Notes: a model not told the origin generated them from the sequence alone. A stretch of 64,000 bases of DNA from Cytophagaceae bacterium (GCA_016722655.1 JADKIR010000005.1:930001-994000); one strand, 5' to 3'; counted from the stretch's first letter, positions 51,785 to 61,419 are shown. Numbers and translations are program-made.

Positions 51785-52686
51785 TTGATTTTTCAGTTGT
51801 AATTCCGGTTTTTAATGGTGCCAAAAGTATCAGTCAACTAGTAGAAAGTATAGAAAAAGAATTTTATGAGAAAAAATTTGAAATCATACTTGTAAACGAT
51901 GGCTCAAAAGATAATTCTGCAGAAGTATGTAAAGAAATAGCTCATTCCAAAGAGAACATAACTTTTGTCAATCTCCGTAAAAACTTCGGTGAATTTAATG
52001 CAGTAATATGTGGACTAAGCTATGTAAAAGGCAAATATGGAATAATTATAGATGATGATTTTCAGAATCCCCCTTGTCAAATCCTCAAACTAATTGACAA
52101 AGCCGAAGAAGGGGATTACGATGTAGTTTATAGTTATTATGAAGAAAAAAAACATCATTGGTTTAGAAATATTGGTAGCAAAATGGTCAATTACCTCACA
52201 ACATATTTGCTCAAAAAACCCAAAGATTTATATCTGAGCAGTTTTAAATTGATTAAAAAAGAGGTAATTGACGAAATCATAAAATTCAAACTCCACAATC
52301 CATATATTGATGGACTGATTTTTCAGGTTACCGATAATGTAGGCCGGCAATTGGTTGAGCATCATTCCAGACGTGACGGGGAATCAAATTATTCTTTGAG
52401 AAAACTTATCTCTCTTTTTCTTACTATTATTTTTGGCTATTCATTGTTGCCACTGAGACTTACATTTCTTGCCGGCTTTTTCTCAATTCTTTTTTCCCTT
52501 TTTTACATGCTTTTATATGCACTTTCTGTTATTCCGGAATGGGGCTCCCCTATCGTAATATTCATGTGTGGAGTAATTTTGTGTGCATTGGCTTTGATTG
52601 GTGAATATCTGGGCAATACTTACCTCCTCAATAGTGGCAAACCACAATACATTGTTAAATCGGTTGAAAAGAAAAAAGTAGATTAA
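51781..52686 (+). CDS. GT2 polyprenyl-phosphate glycosyltransferase-like protein
   Basis: A 301-residue protein: GT-A domain with VVIPVFNGAKSISQ, ILVNDGSKDNS and IIDDDFQNPPCQI (the Asp-Asp-Asp-x-Gln-x-Pro-Pro metal motif of GtrB/DPM1/ArnC enzymes), HHSRRDGESNYSLRKL, and two C-terminal membrane helices (about 217-240 and 257-281). Such enzymes put a sugar on undecaprenyl phosphate for transfer outside the cell. ATGA overlap with the aminotransferase ties it to that sugar. Confidence 0.87.
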   Translation: MIDFSVVIPVFNGAKSISQLVESIEKEFYEKKFEIILVNDGSKDNSAEVCKEIAHSKENITFVNLRKNFGEFNAVICGLSYVKGKYGIIIDDDFQNPPCQILKLIDKAEEGDYDVVYSYYEEKKHHWFRNIGSKMVNYLTTYLLKKPKDLYLSSFKLIKKEVIDEIIKFKLHNPYIDGLIFQVTDNVGRQLVEHHSRRDGESNYSLRKLISLFLTIIFGYSLLPLRLTFLAGFFSILFSLFYMLLYALSVIPEWGSPIVIFMCGVILCALALIGEYLGNTYLLNSGKPQYIVKSVEKKKVD

Positions 52687-53834
52687 GCGTTTTTTACTTC
52701 ATTTACAGTTTTTCGGATTCTCTTTATAGCCTCAACTAAATTAACTTTTTGTGTGGCAAAGTTTAACCTGAAAAAGCCTTTCCCTCCAAAAACCGTTGCA
52801 TCTTGTACACCCACACCATTTTTTTCGAGTAGTTCTACAAAATTGTCTGTACCAACATTTTCGTAATTAATCCAGGCCAGGTAAGTTCCTTCCAAAGGTT
52901 CCATACTTAAGCCATCTATTTTGTTTATTTCTTCTAAAATAAATTCATGATTCTTCTGCAAATAGTCGATCAATTGCGAATGCCAATCTTCAGCCTCAGA
53001 ATATGCGGCAAGTGCTGCTAGATTTGCAAAATCAGTAGGCATTGGAGCAATGCCGTATCTGAATGCCGAAAATTTCTTTCTTAAATCATCATTAGGAATC
53101 ACCGCAACAGTACAACCCAAACCGGCAATATTGAAAGTTTTACTTGGCGACAGCAGGGTAATACTTTGATTTTCAATATCTTTATTTAATGATGCAACAC
53201 TAATATGTTTTTGGTTTGAATCCATCAAAAGATCGCAATGAATTTCATCAGAACATAGTATCAGATTATGTTTTATGCAAAAATCAGAAAGTTGATTAAG
53301 TTCTTCTGTCGAAAAAACTCTGCCATTGGGATTGTGTGGGTTACAAAGCATATACATTTTAACCTCAGGTCCACATTTTTTTTCCATCAGGTCAAAATCC
53401 ATCACCCATTTATCATTTTTTCTGGTAAATGGCACATCAACGAGGGTTCTGTTTTTACCCGATGCCGCATCTAGAAATGGTCTGTAAACCGGAGTTGAAG
53501 TCATAATAGAAGCTTGATGGTCCGATATACAACCTGCAGCAGTTAACAATCCCGGAATCATTCCCGGCAGCCACACCAACCACTCCTTTTCTATAATCCA
53601 ATTGTGCTTTTCCGCCATCCTTTTCACAAAAACCTCCTCTAGTTGCTCAGGAATTCTGGCATAACCAATAACACCAAAATCAACAATGCCTGCCAGTGCT
53701 TTTTTAATGGGTGCCGCCACTTCAAAATCCATATCGGCAACCCAAAGTGGTAACACGCCTTCGGGATATTTGTCCCATTTGTAGCTATTGGTATTTGTGC
53801 GGTCAATTTTCTTGTCAAAATCAATCAAATCCAT
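52683..53834 (-). CDS. MalY/PatB family PLP enzyme (probable cystathionine beta-lyase)
   Basis: A 383-residue aminotransferase-fold enzyme. YKWDKYPEGVLPLWVADMDF is the family start; CNPHNPNGR (164-172), SDEIHCD (Asp196) and SPSKTFNIAG with PLP Lys232 follow. PatB cleaves C-S bonds in cystathionine and related compounds to give pyruvate, ammonia and a thiol. Convergent with the GT2 gene, the stops overlapping by 4 bases. Confidence 0.9.
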   Translation of the reverse strand: MDLIDFDKKIDRTNTNSYKWDKYPEGVLPLWVADMDFEVAAPIKKALAGIVDFGVIGYARIPEQLEEVFVKRMAEKHNWIIEKEWLVWLPGMIPGLLTAAGCISDHQASIMTSTPVYRPFLDAASGKNRTLVDVPFTRKNDKWVMDFDLMEKKCGPEVKMYMLCNPHNPNGRVFSTEELNQLSDFCIKHNLILCSDEIHCDLLMDSNQKHISVASLNKDIENQSITLLSPSKTFNIAGLGCTVAVIPNDDLRKKFSAFRYGIAPMPTDFANLAALAAYSEAEDWHSQLIDYLQKNHEFILEEINKIDGLSMEPLEGTYLAWINYENVGTDNFVELLEKNGVGVQDATVFGGKGFFRLNFATQKVNLVEAIKRIRKTVNEVKNA

Positions 53835-54017
53835 ATTTTTTTATCTTCAAAACTTTCAAATAATTGTATTTGCTAAAAATTCGATTTTTTCTAAAACAAT
53901 CCAAATTTTATTTTTTTCATAAAGTATTTATTCCAAAATCGTGTAAAGAATTAACAAAAATCATGAAAACGACCTTAAAAAGCCCAAATTGAGCATATTT
54001 CTTTTCAAAAAAAATCG

Positions 54018-54025
54018 TAATTTTG
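54018..54025 (+). promoter_or_regulatory. Candidate -7 element for the small membrane protein 54053-54415
   Basis: TAATTTTG fits TAnnTTTG, 27 bases before ATG 54053. Confidence 0.5.
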
Positions 54026-54052
54026 TAATCAGGATTAAATGTGCTTTCAATT

Positions 54053-54415
54053 ATGCAAATAAAAGATAAAAAAACTGCCGGTCAAAAAATGGTTAAAAAG
54101 ATGAGTCTTGAAACCAAATGGAGATTGACCTCAATTAGTAGTTATGTAGTTCTTGCTTTAGGATTAATATTTTTCAATGAATCTTTTTTCAGACTTCGTG
54201 GTGGATATGATACTACCACCTGGTTGTTTTTTGGAGTGATCAGTTCTATGATATTTTTTTTCGGTCTGGCAATTTTTGGAAAATCAATAATTTATAAGAG
54301 CGAAATCAGGTCAAAGAAAATCTGGAAAGAAAAACAAAAAGCACTGAAAAAGAGAAAAATTGAATTTAAAACTGCTAACGAAAAGCTAACTATACAAAAA
54401 AACCCTCAAAGTTGA
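54053..54415 (+). CDS. Small membrane protein of unknown function
   Basis: A 120-residue protein with a Lys-rich N-terminus (KDKKTAGQKMVKKMS), two hydrophobic helices (about 28-46 and 61-85) and a Lys-rich cytoplasmic tail. I recognise no family. ATG 54053 is preferred over GTG 54041 because of the spacing from the promoter. It is convergent with the small basic protein and shares its terminator. Confidence 0.7.
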   Translation: MQIKDKKTAGQKMVKKMSLETKWRLTSISSYVVLALGLIFFNESFFRLRGGYDTTTWLFFGVISSMIFFFGLAIFGKSIIYKSEIRSKKIWKEKQKALKKRKIEFKTANEKLTIQKNPQS

Positions 54416-54419
54416 GGGT
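54402..54419. terminator. Bidirectional hairpin between convergent genes
   Basis: ACCCTC and GAGGGT pair over a loop of six; the stop codon of 54053-54415 lies in the loop and stem. An A-run precedes it, so on the minus strand it is followed by T's. Confidence 0.6.
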
Positions 54420-54441
54420 CTTGATTTGGATCTAAAATATC

Positions 54442-54576
54442 TTATTGAGCTTTTAGTTCTTCAATAGTAACTTTCTTAATATCAGGTCTCAAAGTCAACC
54501 TTTTGATAGCAGAAATTTTATTATTGGCCACAGCTCTGTTTTTACGACCTTTTCTTTTTAATTGAGTAACTCCCAT
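54442..54576 (-). CDS. Small basic conserved-type protein
   Basis: A 44-residue ORF (MGVTQLKRKGRKNRAVAN, then a Lys/Arg/Ile-rich helix, KRLTLRPDIKKV, ending TIEELKAQ). Highly basic with a nearly uncharged start, as in small ribosome-associated proteins. I recall similar small proteins in Bacteroidota genomes but cannot name a family, so this is left unnamed. It lies alone between a convergent membrane gene and the divergent hisS. Confidence 0.6.
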   Translation of the reverse strand: MGVTQLKRKGRKNRAVANNKISAIKRLTLRPDIKKVTIEELKAQ

Positions 54577-54753
54577 TTCCAGATATGTTTAAAATTCTTT
54601 AACTCAAAATTTCGAGGTGCAAAGATATGTAAATATTGATCATTTCCCCAAAAGTTTTTAAAAAAAATAGGAGATTTTTGATTTGTTAATGGGTTTCAAC
54701 ACTCCATTCTATTAATTCATCACATTTTTGCATATTTATAAAACCTCATGTCT

Positions 54754-54761
54754 TATTTTTG
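54754..54761 (+). promoter_or_regulatory. Candidate -7 element for the hisS operon
   Basis: TATTTTTG fits TAnnTTTG, 31 bases before the hisS ATG; a TTG at 54728-54730 lies 23 bases upstream as a possible -33 element. Confidence 0.52.
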
Positions 54762-54792
54762 CAGATATTTTTTTTGAAGAAAACATTTAAAT

Positions 54793-56160
54793 ATGTCAAA
54801 ACCCAGTCTGGCTAGAGGAACTCGCGATTTCGGCCCTGAAATAATGGTCAAACGTAGTTTTATTTTTGAACAAATTAAAAAAGTATATCAAAAATACGGA
54901 TTCCTCCCGCTGGAAACTCCTGCCATTGAAAACCTTTCAGTTTTGATGGGGAAATATGGCGAAGAAGGCGACCAGTTGCTTTTTAAAATCCTTAATTCCG
55001 GTGATTTTGCTAAAGATTTGACAGGAGAAGACTTAGAAAAAGGCTCAAAAGAAATGTTGAAAAAAGTTTCAGAAAAAGGCCTCAAATATGACCTGACTGT
55101 GCCTTTTGCGAGATATGTGGTTATGAACAGGCACCAGCTTGCTTTGCCTTTTAAACGATATCAGATCCAACCTGTTTGGCGGGCAGACAGACCACAAAAA
55201 GGACGGTACAGGGAATTTTATCAATGTGATGCTGATGTCGTTGGTACCGAATCGCTTATATGTGAGGCTGAAATTGTAGCAATGCTTCACGAAGTTTTTG
55301 AAAATCTGGGAATAACTGAATTTGTAATAAAAATCAATAACCGGAAAATCCTGAGTGGGATTACGGAGGTGATTGGTGCCAAAGGAAAAGAAACCGATTT
55401 ATGTGTTGCTATCGACAAAATTGACAAAATTGGGAAGGAAAAAGTAGAAGATGAGCTACAGGAAAGAGGTTTTAGTGTTGAGAATATTTCGAAATTACAG
55501 CCCTTATTTGCTATTACAGAAGCGGGGGACGTAAATTTTGAGGAATTAAGGAATTGGCTTATTAATTCTGAAATCGGACTGGCGGGTGTTCAGGAACTGG
55601 AACAAATCTGGCAACTTACTTTTGCATTAGGCTTAAAAAATGCAAAAATCGCCTTTGACCCTTCATTGGCACGCGGTCTGAGTTATTATACGGGAGCTAT
55701 TTTTGAAGTTAAGGCTTTGAATGTGGCAATTGGAAGTATATCTGGTGGTGGCCGCTACGATAACCTAACCGGAACATTTGGAATGCCTGGTCTATCGGGT
55801 GTGGGTATTTCGTTGGGTGTTGACCGTATTTATGATGTAATGGAAGAATTGAAAATATTTCCGGAACATCTGGCACATTCTTCAACCAAAGTCATGGTGA
55901 CCAATTTTGGAGAGGACACTTTACCCAAAAGCCTGGAAATTTTGGCAAAATTGAGAGCCGAAAATGTCAACGCTGAAATATATCCTGACACCTCCAAAAT
56001 GAAAAAACAATTTGAATATGCCGACAAAAAAGCAATTCCTTTCGTTTTGATTGTGGGTTCAGACGAAATTAAGAAAGGAGAATATACCTTGAAAAATATG
56101 CTTTCAGGAGAACAGTCAAGCCTGAAAATTGAACAAATTATTGAAAAACTAAATGTTTAA
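54793..56160 (+). CDS. hisS: Histidyl-tRNA synthetase
   Basis: A 455-residue class II synthetase that charges tRNA-His. LARGTRDFGPE at the start, motif 2 RYQIQPVWRADRPQKGRYRE, ARGLSYYTGAIFEV (histidine-binding) and GGGRYDNLTG are all present, followed by the anticodon-binding domain. Cytoplasmic and essential. It begins a four-gene operon and its end overlaps mltG by 8 bases. Confidence 0.97.
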   Translation: MSKPSLARGTRDFGPEIMVKRSFIFEQIKKVYQKYGFLPLETPAIENLSVLMGKYGEEGDQLLFKILNSGDFAKDLTGEDLEKGSKEMLKKVSEKGLKYDLTVPFARYVVMNRHQLALPFKRYQIQPVWRADRPQKGRYREFYQCDADVVGTESLICEAEIVAMLHEVFENLGITEFVIKINNRKILSGITEVIGAKGKETDLCVAIDKIDKIGKEKVEDELQERGFSVENISKLQPLFAITEAGDVNFEELRNWLINSEIGLAGVQELEQIWQLTFALGLKNAKIAFDPSLARGLSYYTGAIFEVKALNVAIGSISGGGRYDNLTGTFGMPGLSGVGISLGVDRIYDVMEELKIFPEHLAHSSTKVMVTNFGEDTLPKSLEILAKLRAENVNAEIYPDTSKMKKQFEYADKKAIPFVLIVGSDEIKKGEYTLKNMLSGEQSSLKIEQIIEKLNV

Positions 56161-57190
56161 AAACAAAAAAATCTTTGCCTATGCAGTCGTAATCGTTTCA
56201 ACGCTGGCTGCAACATTTGCCTTTTATTTCTGGCAAGTAGCTTATAGTCCTAACCTTAACGTTGACGGTAAGGAGAAATTTGTGCTCTATATTCCAAAAA
56301 ACTCAAGCTACGAGTCGGTATTGGATACATTACACAAACATAAAATTATAACTGACGAGGTAGCTTTTGGCTTTATCACCAAAAGAATGGGATACCGGGA
56401 GAATATCAAAACCGGCCGATATGAAATTCCACCTAATTCCGGCAATAAAACCATCATTTCTAAACTAAGAAAAGGTGACCAGGATCCTGTAAAGCTTACT
56501 TTCAACAACATCAGGACCAAGGAAGATTTGATTAAAAAACTGGGCAAAAAACTTGATTTTGACACCAATGAGCTATTAAATAAACTTAATGACCCTGCAG
56601 CATGTGAAAAACTAGGCTTTTCACCAGAAAATGTAATGGCCATGTTTTTGCCTGACACCTACTTTATTTATTGGGATACTTCGGTTGAAAAGTTTATCGA
56701 TAGAATGCACGATGAATATAAAAAGTTTTGGAATGAAGAAAGATTGGCAAAAGCGGACAAAATAAACATGACACCGGTTCAGGTGGCAGTGATGGCATCG
56801 ATCGTACAAAGTGAAACCAACAAAAAAGACGAAATGCCAGTTGTCGCAGGTGTTTATGTTAACCGTATCGCCCAAAATATGCCTCTACAGGCTGACCCTA
56901 CGGTTAAGTTTGCAGTAGGCGATTTCAGTATCAAAAGAATCCTGACCAAGCACCTCAGCATTCAATCGCCCTACAATACCTATATTAATACCGGTTTGCC
57001 TCCCGGCCCTATAGCATTACCCGAAAGAGTAGCATTAGAGGCGGTTTTGGATTATCAAAAGCACAATTACACTTATTTTTGTGCTAAAGAAGATTTTTCG
57101 GGATATCATAATTTTGCCGAAAATTATACTGATCACCTTAAAAACGCTGATAAATACCAAACCGCTCTTGATCAAAGAGGAATAAAATAA
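56153..57190 (+). CDS. mltG: Endolytic peptidoglycan transglycosylase MltG
   Basis: A 345-residue inner-membrane enzyme that cuts nascent glycan strands. A single N-terminal helix (about residues 8-28) precedes a LysM-like region and the YceG domain with catalytic Glu221 in IVQSETNK, FLPDTYFIYWDTS and NTYINTGLPPGPIALPERVA. The start overlaps the hisS end; the thioesterase follows with a one-base overlap. Confidence 0.94.
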   Translation: MFKNKKIFAYAVVIVSTLAATFAFYFWQVAYSPNLNVDGKEKFVLYIPKNSSYESVLDTLHKHKIITDEVAFGFITKRMGYRENIKTGRYEIPPNSGNKTIISKLRKGDQDPVKLTFNNIRTKEDLIKKLGKKLDFDTNELLNKLNDPAACEKLGFSPENVMAMFLPDTYFIYWDTSVEKFIDRMHDEYKKFWNEERLAKADKINMTPVQVAVMASIVQSETNKKDEMPVVAGVYVNRIAQNMPLQADPTVKFAVGDFSIKRILTKHLSIQSPYNTYINTGLPPGPIALPERVALEAVLDYQKHNYTYFCAKEDFSGYHNFAENYTDHLKNADKYQTALDQRGIK

Positions 57191-57597
57191 TGTATAGTGC
57201 CGACACCACATACAGGGTAAGATACGCCGATGTTGACCAGATGGGCTTCATGTATTATGGCAATTATGCCCGACTTTTTGAAATTGGAAGAGTTGAAGCT
57301 TTACGATCATTGGGCGTAAGATATAAAGAATTGGAGGAAAATGGCGTTTGGATGCCAGTTTATGAAAATTTTTCAAAGTATATAGAACCTGCAAAATATG
57401 ACGATCTGCTTACATTAAAGGTAAGTTTGAAAGAAATGCCAAGGGTTAGAATTGTTTTTCATTGTGAAATTTTTAACGAGGAAAACAAATTAATCCATAA
57501 AGGACATACTACCTTGGTATTTTTAAATTCCGAAACCCAAAAAATTACGCTTTGCCCTGAAGTTATTACTAAAAAACTCAAAGTTTTTTTTGAATAA
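57190..57597 (+). CDS. YbgC-like acyl-CoA thioesterase
   Basis: A 135-residue hot-dog fold thioesterase. VRYADVDQMGFMYYGNYARL contains the catalytic Asp (residue 16) and the family start; the FEIGRVEALRSLG helix follows. Short-chain acyl-CoA is the usual substrate. It sits between mltG and the BrkB-family gene, as in many Bacteroidota. Confidence 0.9.
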   Translation: MYSADTTYRVRYADVDQMGFMYYGNYARLFEIGRVEALRSLGVRYKELEENGVWMPVYENFSKYIEPAKYDDLLTLKVSLKEMPRVRIVFHCEIFNEENKLIHKGHTTLVFLNSETQKITLCPEVITKKLKVFFE

Positions 57598-57598
57598 T

Positions 57599-58546
57599 AT
57601 GCTCAGATTGCCCAAAAGAAATATCGCCATCGACAAACTCAAAGATAAATTACAGAATATTTACATTCTGAATACAACGATTTCCTTATATATTTTTCTG
57701 GCAATTTTATATAAAAAAATCATCAACTTCGACATTGATCAACGGGCAGCAGCGGTTTCATTTAGTTTTATGCTGGCTATTTTCCCTGGCACCTTGTTTT
57801 TATTTACTTTGATTCCATACATTCCTATACAGCAACTCGATGTGTTGATACTTGATTTTTTAAAAAACCTGATGCCCATGGGTCTTTATGATGCTGTGTC
57901 GGGTACAATCGTCGAAATTGTAAGCAGGCCCCGAGGAGATATATTGTCTTTCGGTTTCTTGTTTGCCCTATTTGCAGCTACCAACGGCATGATGTCATTG
58001 ATGCGGGCGTTTAATATGGCATTGAAACAAAGAGAAAAACGCTCTTATTTTAAAGCCCGTTGGATTGCATTTATTCTTACCGCCTTATTGGTTTTTGTAC
58101 TTTTACTGGCGATTATCATTTTAATTGTTGGAAAACTAAGCCTTGAATTTATGATTTCAAAAGGCCTGGTTGAAGAAAATTTCAACGTTACCGGTATAAA
58201 CCTTTTGGGTTATATTTCTATCTTTTTAATATTTTTCCTGGGTATTTCCAGTATTTATTATTTCGCTCCTGCCATTAAAAAACGATTGAATTTTTTCAAT
58301 TTCGGGGCTGTTTTTGCCTCGATACTTTGTATTCTGGCTACTAACTTGTTCTCTTATTATTTACAAAATTTCAATTCTTATAACCGGCTCTATGGTTCCA
58401 TTGGCACTTTGATAGCGGCTATGGTATGGTTGTATCTAATATCTTTGATTTTGATACTTGGCTTTGAAGTTAATATTAGTTTAAGAGGAGCCATGAAACG
58501 AAGCATAAAAAAAACACCGCAGCAATCAGGTGCCTCCGGTGTTTAA
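57599..58546 (+). CDS. YihY/BrkB family membrane protein
   Basis: A 315-residue protein with about six helices. ALYKK-type first helix, RAAAVSFSFMLAIFPGTLFL, SFGFLFALFAATNGMMSLMRAFN and SYNRLYGSIGTLIAAMVWLY are diagnostic of the YihY/virulence-factor BrkB family (function unknown). Start: the ATG at 57599; the in-frame TTG at 57590 overlaps the thioesterase. It ends the hisS operon. Confidence 0.9.
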   Translation: MLRLPKRNIAIDKLKDKLQNIYILNTTISLYIFLAILYKKIINFDIDQRAAAVSFSFMLAIFPGTLFLFTLIPYIPIQQLDVLILDFLKNLMPMGLYDAVSGTIVEIVSRPRGDILSFGFLFALFAATNGMMSLMRAFNMALKQREKRSYFKARWIAFILTALLVFVLLLAIIILIVGKLSLEFMISKGLVEENFNVTGINLLGYISIFLIFFLGISSIYYFAPAIKKRLNFFNFGAVFASILCILATNLFSYYLQNFNSYNRLYGSIGTLIAAMVWLYLISLILILGFEVNISLRGAMKRSIKKTPQQSGASGV

Positions 58547-58846
58547 AAATAAACCTTAACCCATAAAAAAATATTTCAAACATTTAAATCATATTAACTT
58601 AACCGCCAAAACTGTTCCAACAACAAAATCATATCTATTTAATTATCAAACGGTATTATACATTATACTTTTTTTTCAATCTCTTCCATTTTATGGAATA
58701 TTATCTGCGAATAAATAAAGAATCCTGAAATTCTTGTGCCATTTTCTATTTTCCCAATACTTCTGTTAACTTGCGTTCTTAATACCTGACCTTAATGCCA
58801 TTCTTTCAGGAAGTTTTTAAAATAAAAGCTTCTTAATTTAATAAAA
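58547..58846. other. Non-coding gap before the dicarboxylate symporter
   Basis: About 300 A/T-rich bases without a supported ORF or RNA gene. A stem AAACACCG/CGGTGTTT (58512-58519 with 58537-58544) straddles the end of the preceding gene but has no following T-run on the plus strand. Confidence 0.45.
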
Positions 58847-60097
58847 ATGAAAAAACTAATTTCAAACCTTACATTTTGGGTGCTTACCTCAATTGCGACT
58901 GGGGCAATTTTAGGCCACATTTACCCGGAAAAGGCCGTTGAATTCAAATGGCTGGGAACCTATTTTATTGAAATCGTCAAACTATTCATTTATCCTATAA
59001 TTTTTCTAACTATCACGTTGGGAATCAGCGGCATGGGCGACTTGAAAAAAGTAGGAAAAGTAGGAGGAAAAGCCTTAATATATTTCGAAGTGGTCACGAC
59101 TTTTGCCCTGGTAATTGGAATTATCGTTGCCTATGTAATCAAGCCGGGTGAGGGAGTGATCGCCCAAAATCTTTCTGTTGCAGACGTAAGCCAATATACC
59201 AGTAAATCAAAGACATTTAGCTGGTGGCAATTCCTGAAAGACAATCTCACCATTCAGGTTTTATTATTCTCAATAGTCTCAGGTATTGTTTTGAGTAAAA
59301 TAACACATAAAACCAGGGCGATTGGTATTTTATCCATTATTTCAAAATACGTATTCAAAGCCCTTCATTTTGTCATGTTTTTGGCACCTTTGGGTGCATT
59401 TGGAGGCATGGCATTTACCATAGGAAAGTACGGAATTCATACCCTGATTCCATTAGGCAAACTAATGCTTTCGGTATATATCACAATGGGTTTATTTATT
59501 TTTATAGTTCTAAATTTAATTTTGAAATATTACAAACTTAGAATATGGAGTTTTTTGAAATATATCAGAGAAGAACTTCTGATTGTATTAGGAACATCTT
59601 CTTCTGAGGCTGCATTGCCATCACTGATGGAAAAGCTGGAAAGAATGGGCTGTTCAAAATCAGTTGTTGGTCTGGTTGTACCAGCCGGATATTCATTTAA
59701 CCTCGATGGCACTACGATTTATTTGTCAATGGCTACCATTTTTTTAGCACAAGTTTATGGAGTTACATTGACCATTGAACAAATGTTGACCATCATCGGG
59801 ATTTTGATGGTTACTTCAAAAGGTGCTGCAGGAGTAACAGGAAGCGGTTTTGTGGTATTAGCTTCTACCCTATCGGCTATAAAAGTAATTCCTATCGAAG
59901 GTTTGGCATTGTTGCTTGGTGTTGACCGATTTATGTCGGAAGCCCGTGCGATAACCAATTTTATAGGAAACGGAGTAGCTACTTTGTGGATTTCGAGAAA
60001 TGAAAATGAATTGGATATCAAGAAAATGAATTACGCCTTTACACATATCTCCGAAACTGAAGATATTTTTAAAGATAATTTTAATATAAAAAATTAA
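58847..60097 (+). CDS. Dicarboxylate/amino acid:cation symporter (DAACS family)
   Basis: A 416-residue glutamate/dicarboxylate transporter of the GltP/DctA fold. HP1 is seen as GTSSSEAALPSLMEKLE, the TM7 unwound motif as FNLDGTTIYLSMATIFLAQ, and TM8 has SEARAITNFIGNGVATL. Na or H driven uptake across the inner membrane. Single gene; the paraoxonase-like gene follows after 49 bases. Confidence 0.92.
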   Translation: MKKLISNLTFWVLTSIATGAILGHIYPEKAVEFKWLGTYFIEIVKLFIYPIIFLTITLGISGMGDLKKVGKVGGKALIYFEVVTTFALVIGIIVAYVIKPGEGVIAQNLSVADVSQYTSKSKTFSWWQFLKDNLTIQVLLFSIVSGIVLSKITHKTRAIGILSIISKYVFKALHFVMFLAPLGAFGGMAFTIGKYGIHTLIPLGKLMLSVYITMGLFIFIVLNLILKYYKLRIWSFLKYIREELLIVLGTSSSEAALPSLMEKLERMGCSKSVVGLVVPAGYSFNLDGTTIYLSMATIFLAQVYGVTLTIEQMLTIIGILMVTSKGAAGVTGSGFVVLASTLSAIKVIPIEGLALLLGVDRFMSEARAITNFIGNGVATLWISRNENELDIKKMNYAFTHISETEDIFKDNFNIKN

Positions 60098-60146
60098 TTT
60101 TCAACGCTTTAATTTTAAAAAACTTAAACTGTCATATAATATTCAG

Positions 60147-61202
60147 ATGAAAAAGTCACAAAAAATTCTTTTTGCCTTCCTGGCAATTTGCTGGCTGATA
60201 TATTTTACTTATAAAACTATAAGCGTAAATGGTATTTTCGAAAAAATCACCCAAATAGGAGATTTTACTTCTTCAGTAATTATCTCAGAACCGGGTATAG
60301 AGGATATTACTATTGACCAGAAATCAAAACTGGCTTTTTTTAGCTCTCATGACAGGCGGAATCCGGAGAGTTTTGGTAAAGTATTAATGGCTGACTTAAA
60401 AACGGATTCGATTGTTTTTAAAGACCTTACCACAAAACTTAACTTAAAAGAATTCAGGCCTCATGGAATTTCGTTTCTGGAACTAAAAGATAAACGAAAA
60501 TTCCTTTTCGTGATTTCACATGGAAAAGAGAAACACGATATCCTTAAATTTGAAATTTTGGCTGATAGCCTTAAATATTTAAACCGTTATTCCAGTTCTG
60601 AGTTTGTATCTCCTAACGACATTCTGGCTGTGGGAGAAAATCAATTTTTTATAACCAATGATCATAATTCACGTTCAAGATGGAAAGTATTTCTTTATGA
60701 TTTTTTCAGAATACCTACAGGGAATGTGGTTTTCTTTGATGGTAACAGGGCAAAAAAAGCCTCTTCAAGTATTGTTTACCCAAATGGAATTAACATTTCA
60801 GATGATGGCACTAAAATATTTGTTACCAGCACTTTGGAAAAGAAATTATTTGTTTTCAATCCCGCCGCATCAAACCAAACATTGGAATTGGTAGCCGAAG
60901 CACCTATGAAATATGCACCTGATAACATAGAAAAAAACGCTGAAGGGAAACTTATCATCGCCAGCCATCCAAAAACTCTGGCTTTTATGAACCACAGGAA
61001 ATCAGAAAATAACCTAAGCCCTTCGGCAATTATTGAAGTAAATACCGATAATATAAATTCTCAGCGTATTTTGTACCTGGATGCCGGAAGTCAGATCTCT
61101 GGATCAAGTGTGGCGGCTCCATTTATTAATAATAATGGACAAAATTGCCTATTGGTAGGATGTGTTTTTGACAGAAAGATTCTTTTGTTAAAAGAAAAAT
61201 AA
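60147..61202 (+). CDS. Paraoxonase/SMP-30-like beta-propeller esterase or lactonase
   Basis: A 351-residue protein anchored by one N-terminal helix (about 7-24). The six-bladed propeller marks are SEPGIEDITIDQ (Ca ligand), FRPHGISFLEL, SPNDILAVGENQFFITNDH and YPNGINISDDG, as in arylesterase/PON enzymes that need two Ca ions. A lactone substrate is likely, but no catalytic claim can be proved. Follows the symporter on the same strand. Confidence 0.82.
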   Translation: MKKSQKILFAFLAICWLIYFTYKTISVNGIFEKITQIGDFTSSVIISEPGIEDITIDQKSKLAFFSSHDRRNPESFGKVLMADLKTDSIVFKDLTTKLNLKEFRPHGISFLELKDKRKFLFVISHGKEKHDILKFEILADSLKYLNRYSSSEFVSPNDILAVGENQFFITNDHNSRSRWKVFLYDFFRIPTGNVVFFDGNRAKKASSSIVYPNGINISDDGTKIFVTSTLEKKLFVFNPAASNQTLELVAEAPMKYAPDNIEKNAEGKLIIASHPKTLAFMNHRKSENNLSPSAIIEVNTDNINSQRILYLDAGSQISGSSVAAPFINNNGQNCLLVGCVFDRKILLLKEK

Positions 61203-61368
61203 TTGAATAAAATTAAATTTCTAATACCAAACTTTAAAATATTACATTTTATATACTTGAAAAATTTAAAAAAATATAAGAATACGACAAAAACCTTATT
61301 TAAATTAGTTATTTTTTTGAAATATATCATATATCGACCTATTCAAACAAATGAAATAATTATCATAT

Positions 61369-61381
61369 AAAGGTCACCTTT
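61369..61381. promoter_or_regulatory. Short palindrome upstream of maeB
   Basis: AAAGGTCACCTTT is a perfect inverted repeat around a central C, 39 bases before the maeB ATG. It may be an operator. No regulator gene is adjacent. Confidence 0.3.
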
Positions 61382-61419
61382 GGCTTTCTTAGTAATGAAA
61401 TAATCTATTAAAAATAAAA

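Noticed and set aside
58512..58544. Hairpin over the end of the BrkB-family gene
   Set aside because: No T-run follows on the transcribed strand; the T-rich side would serve a minus-strand gene that does not exist here.
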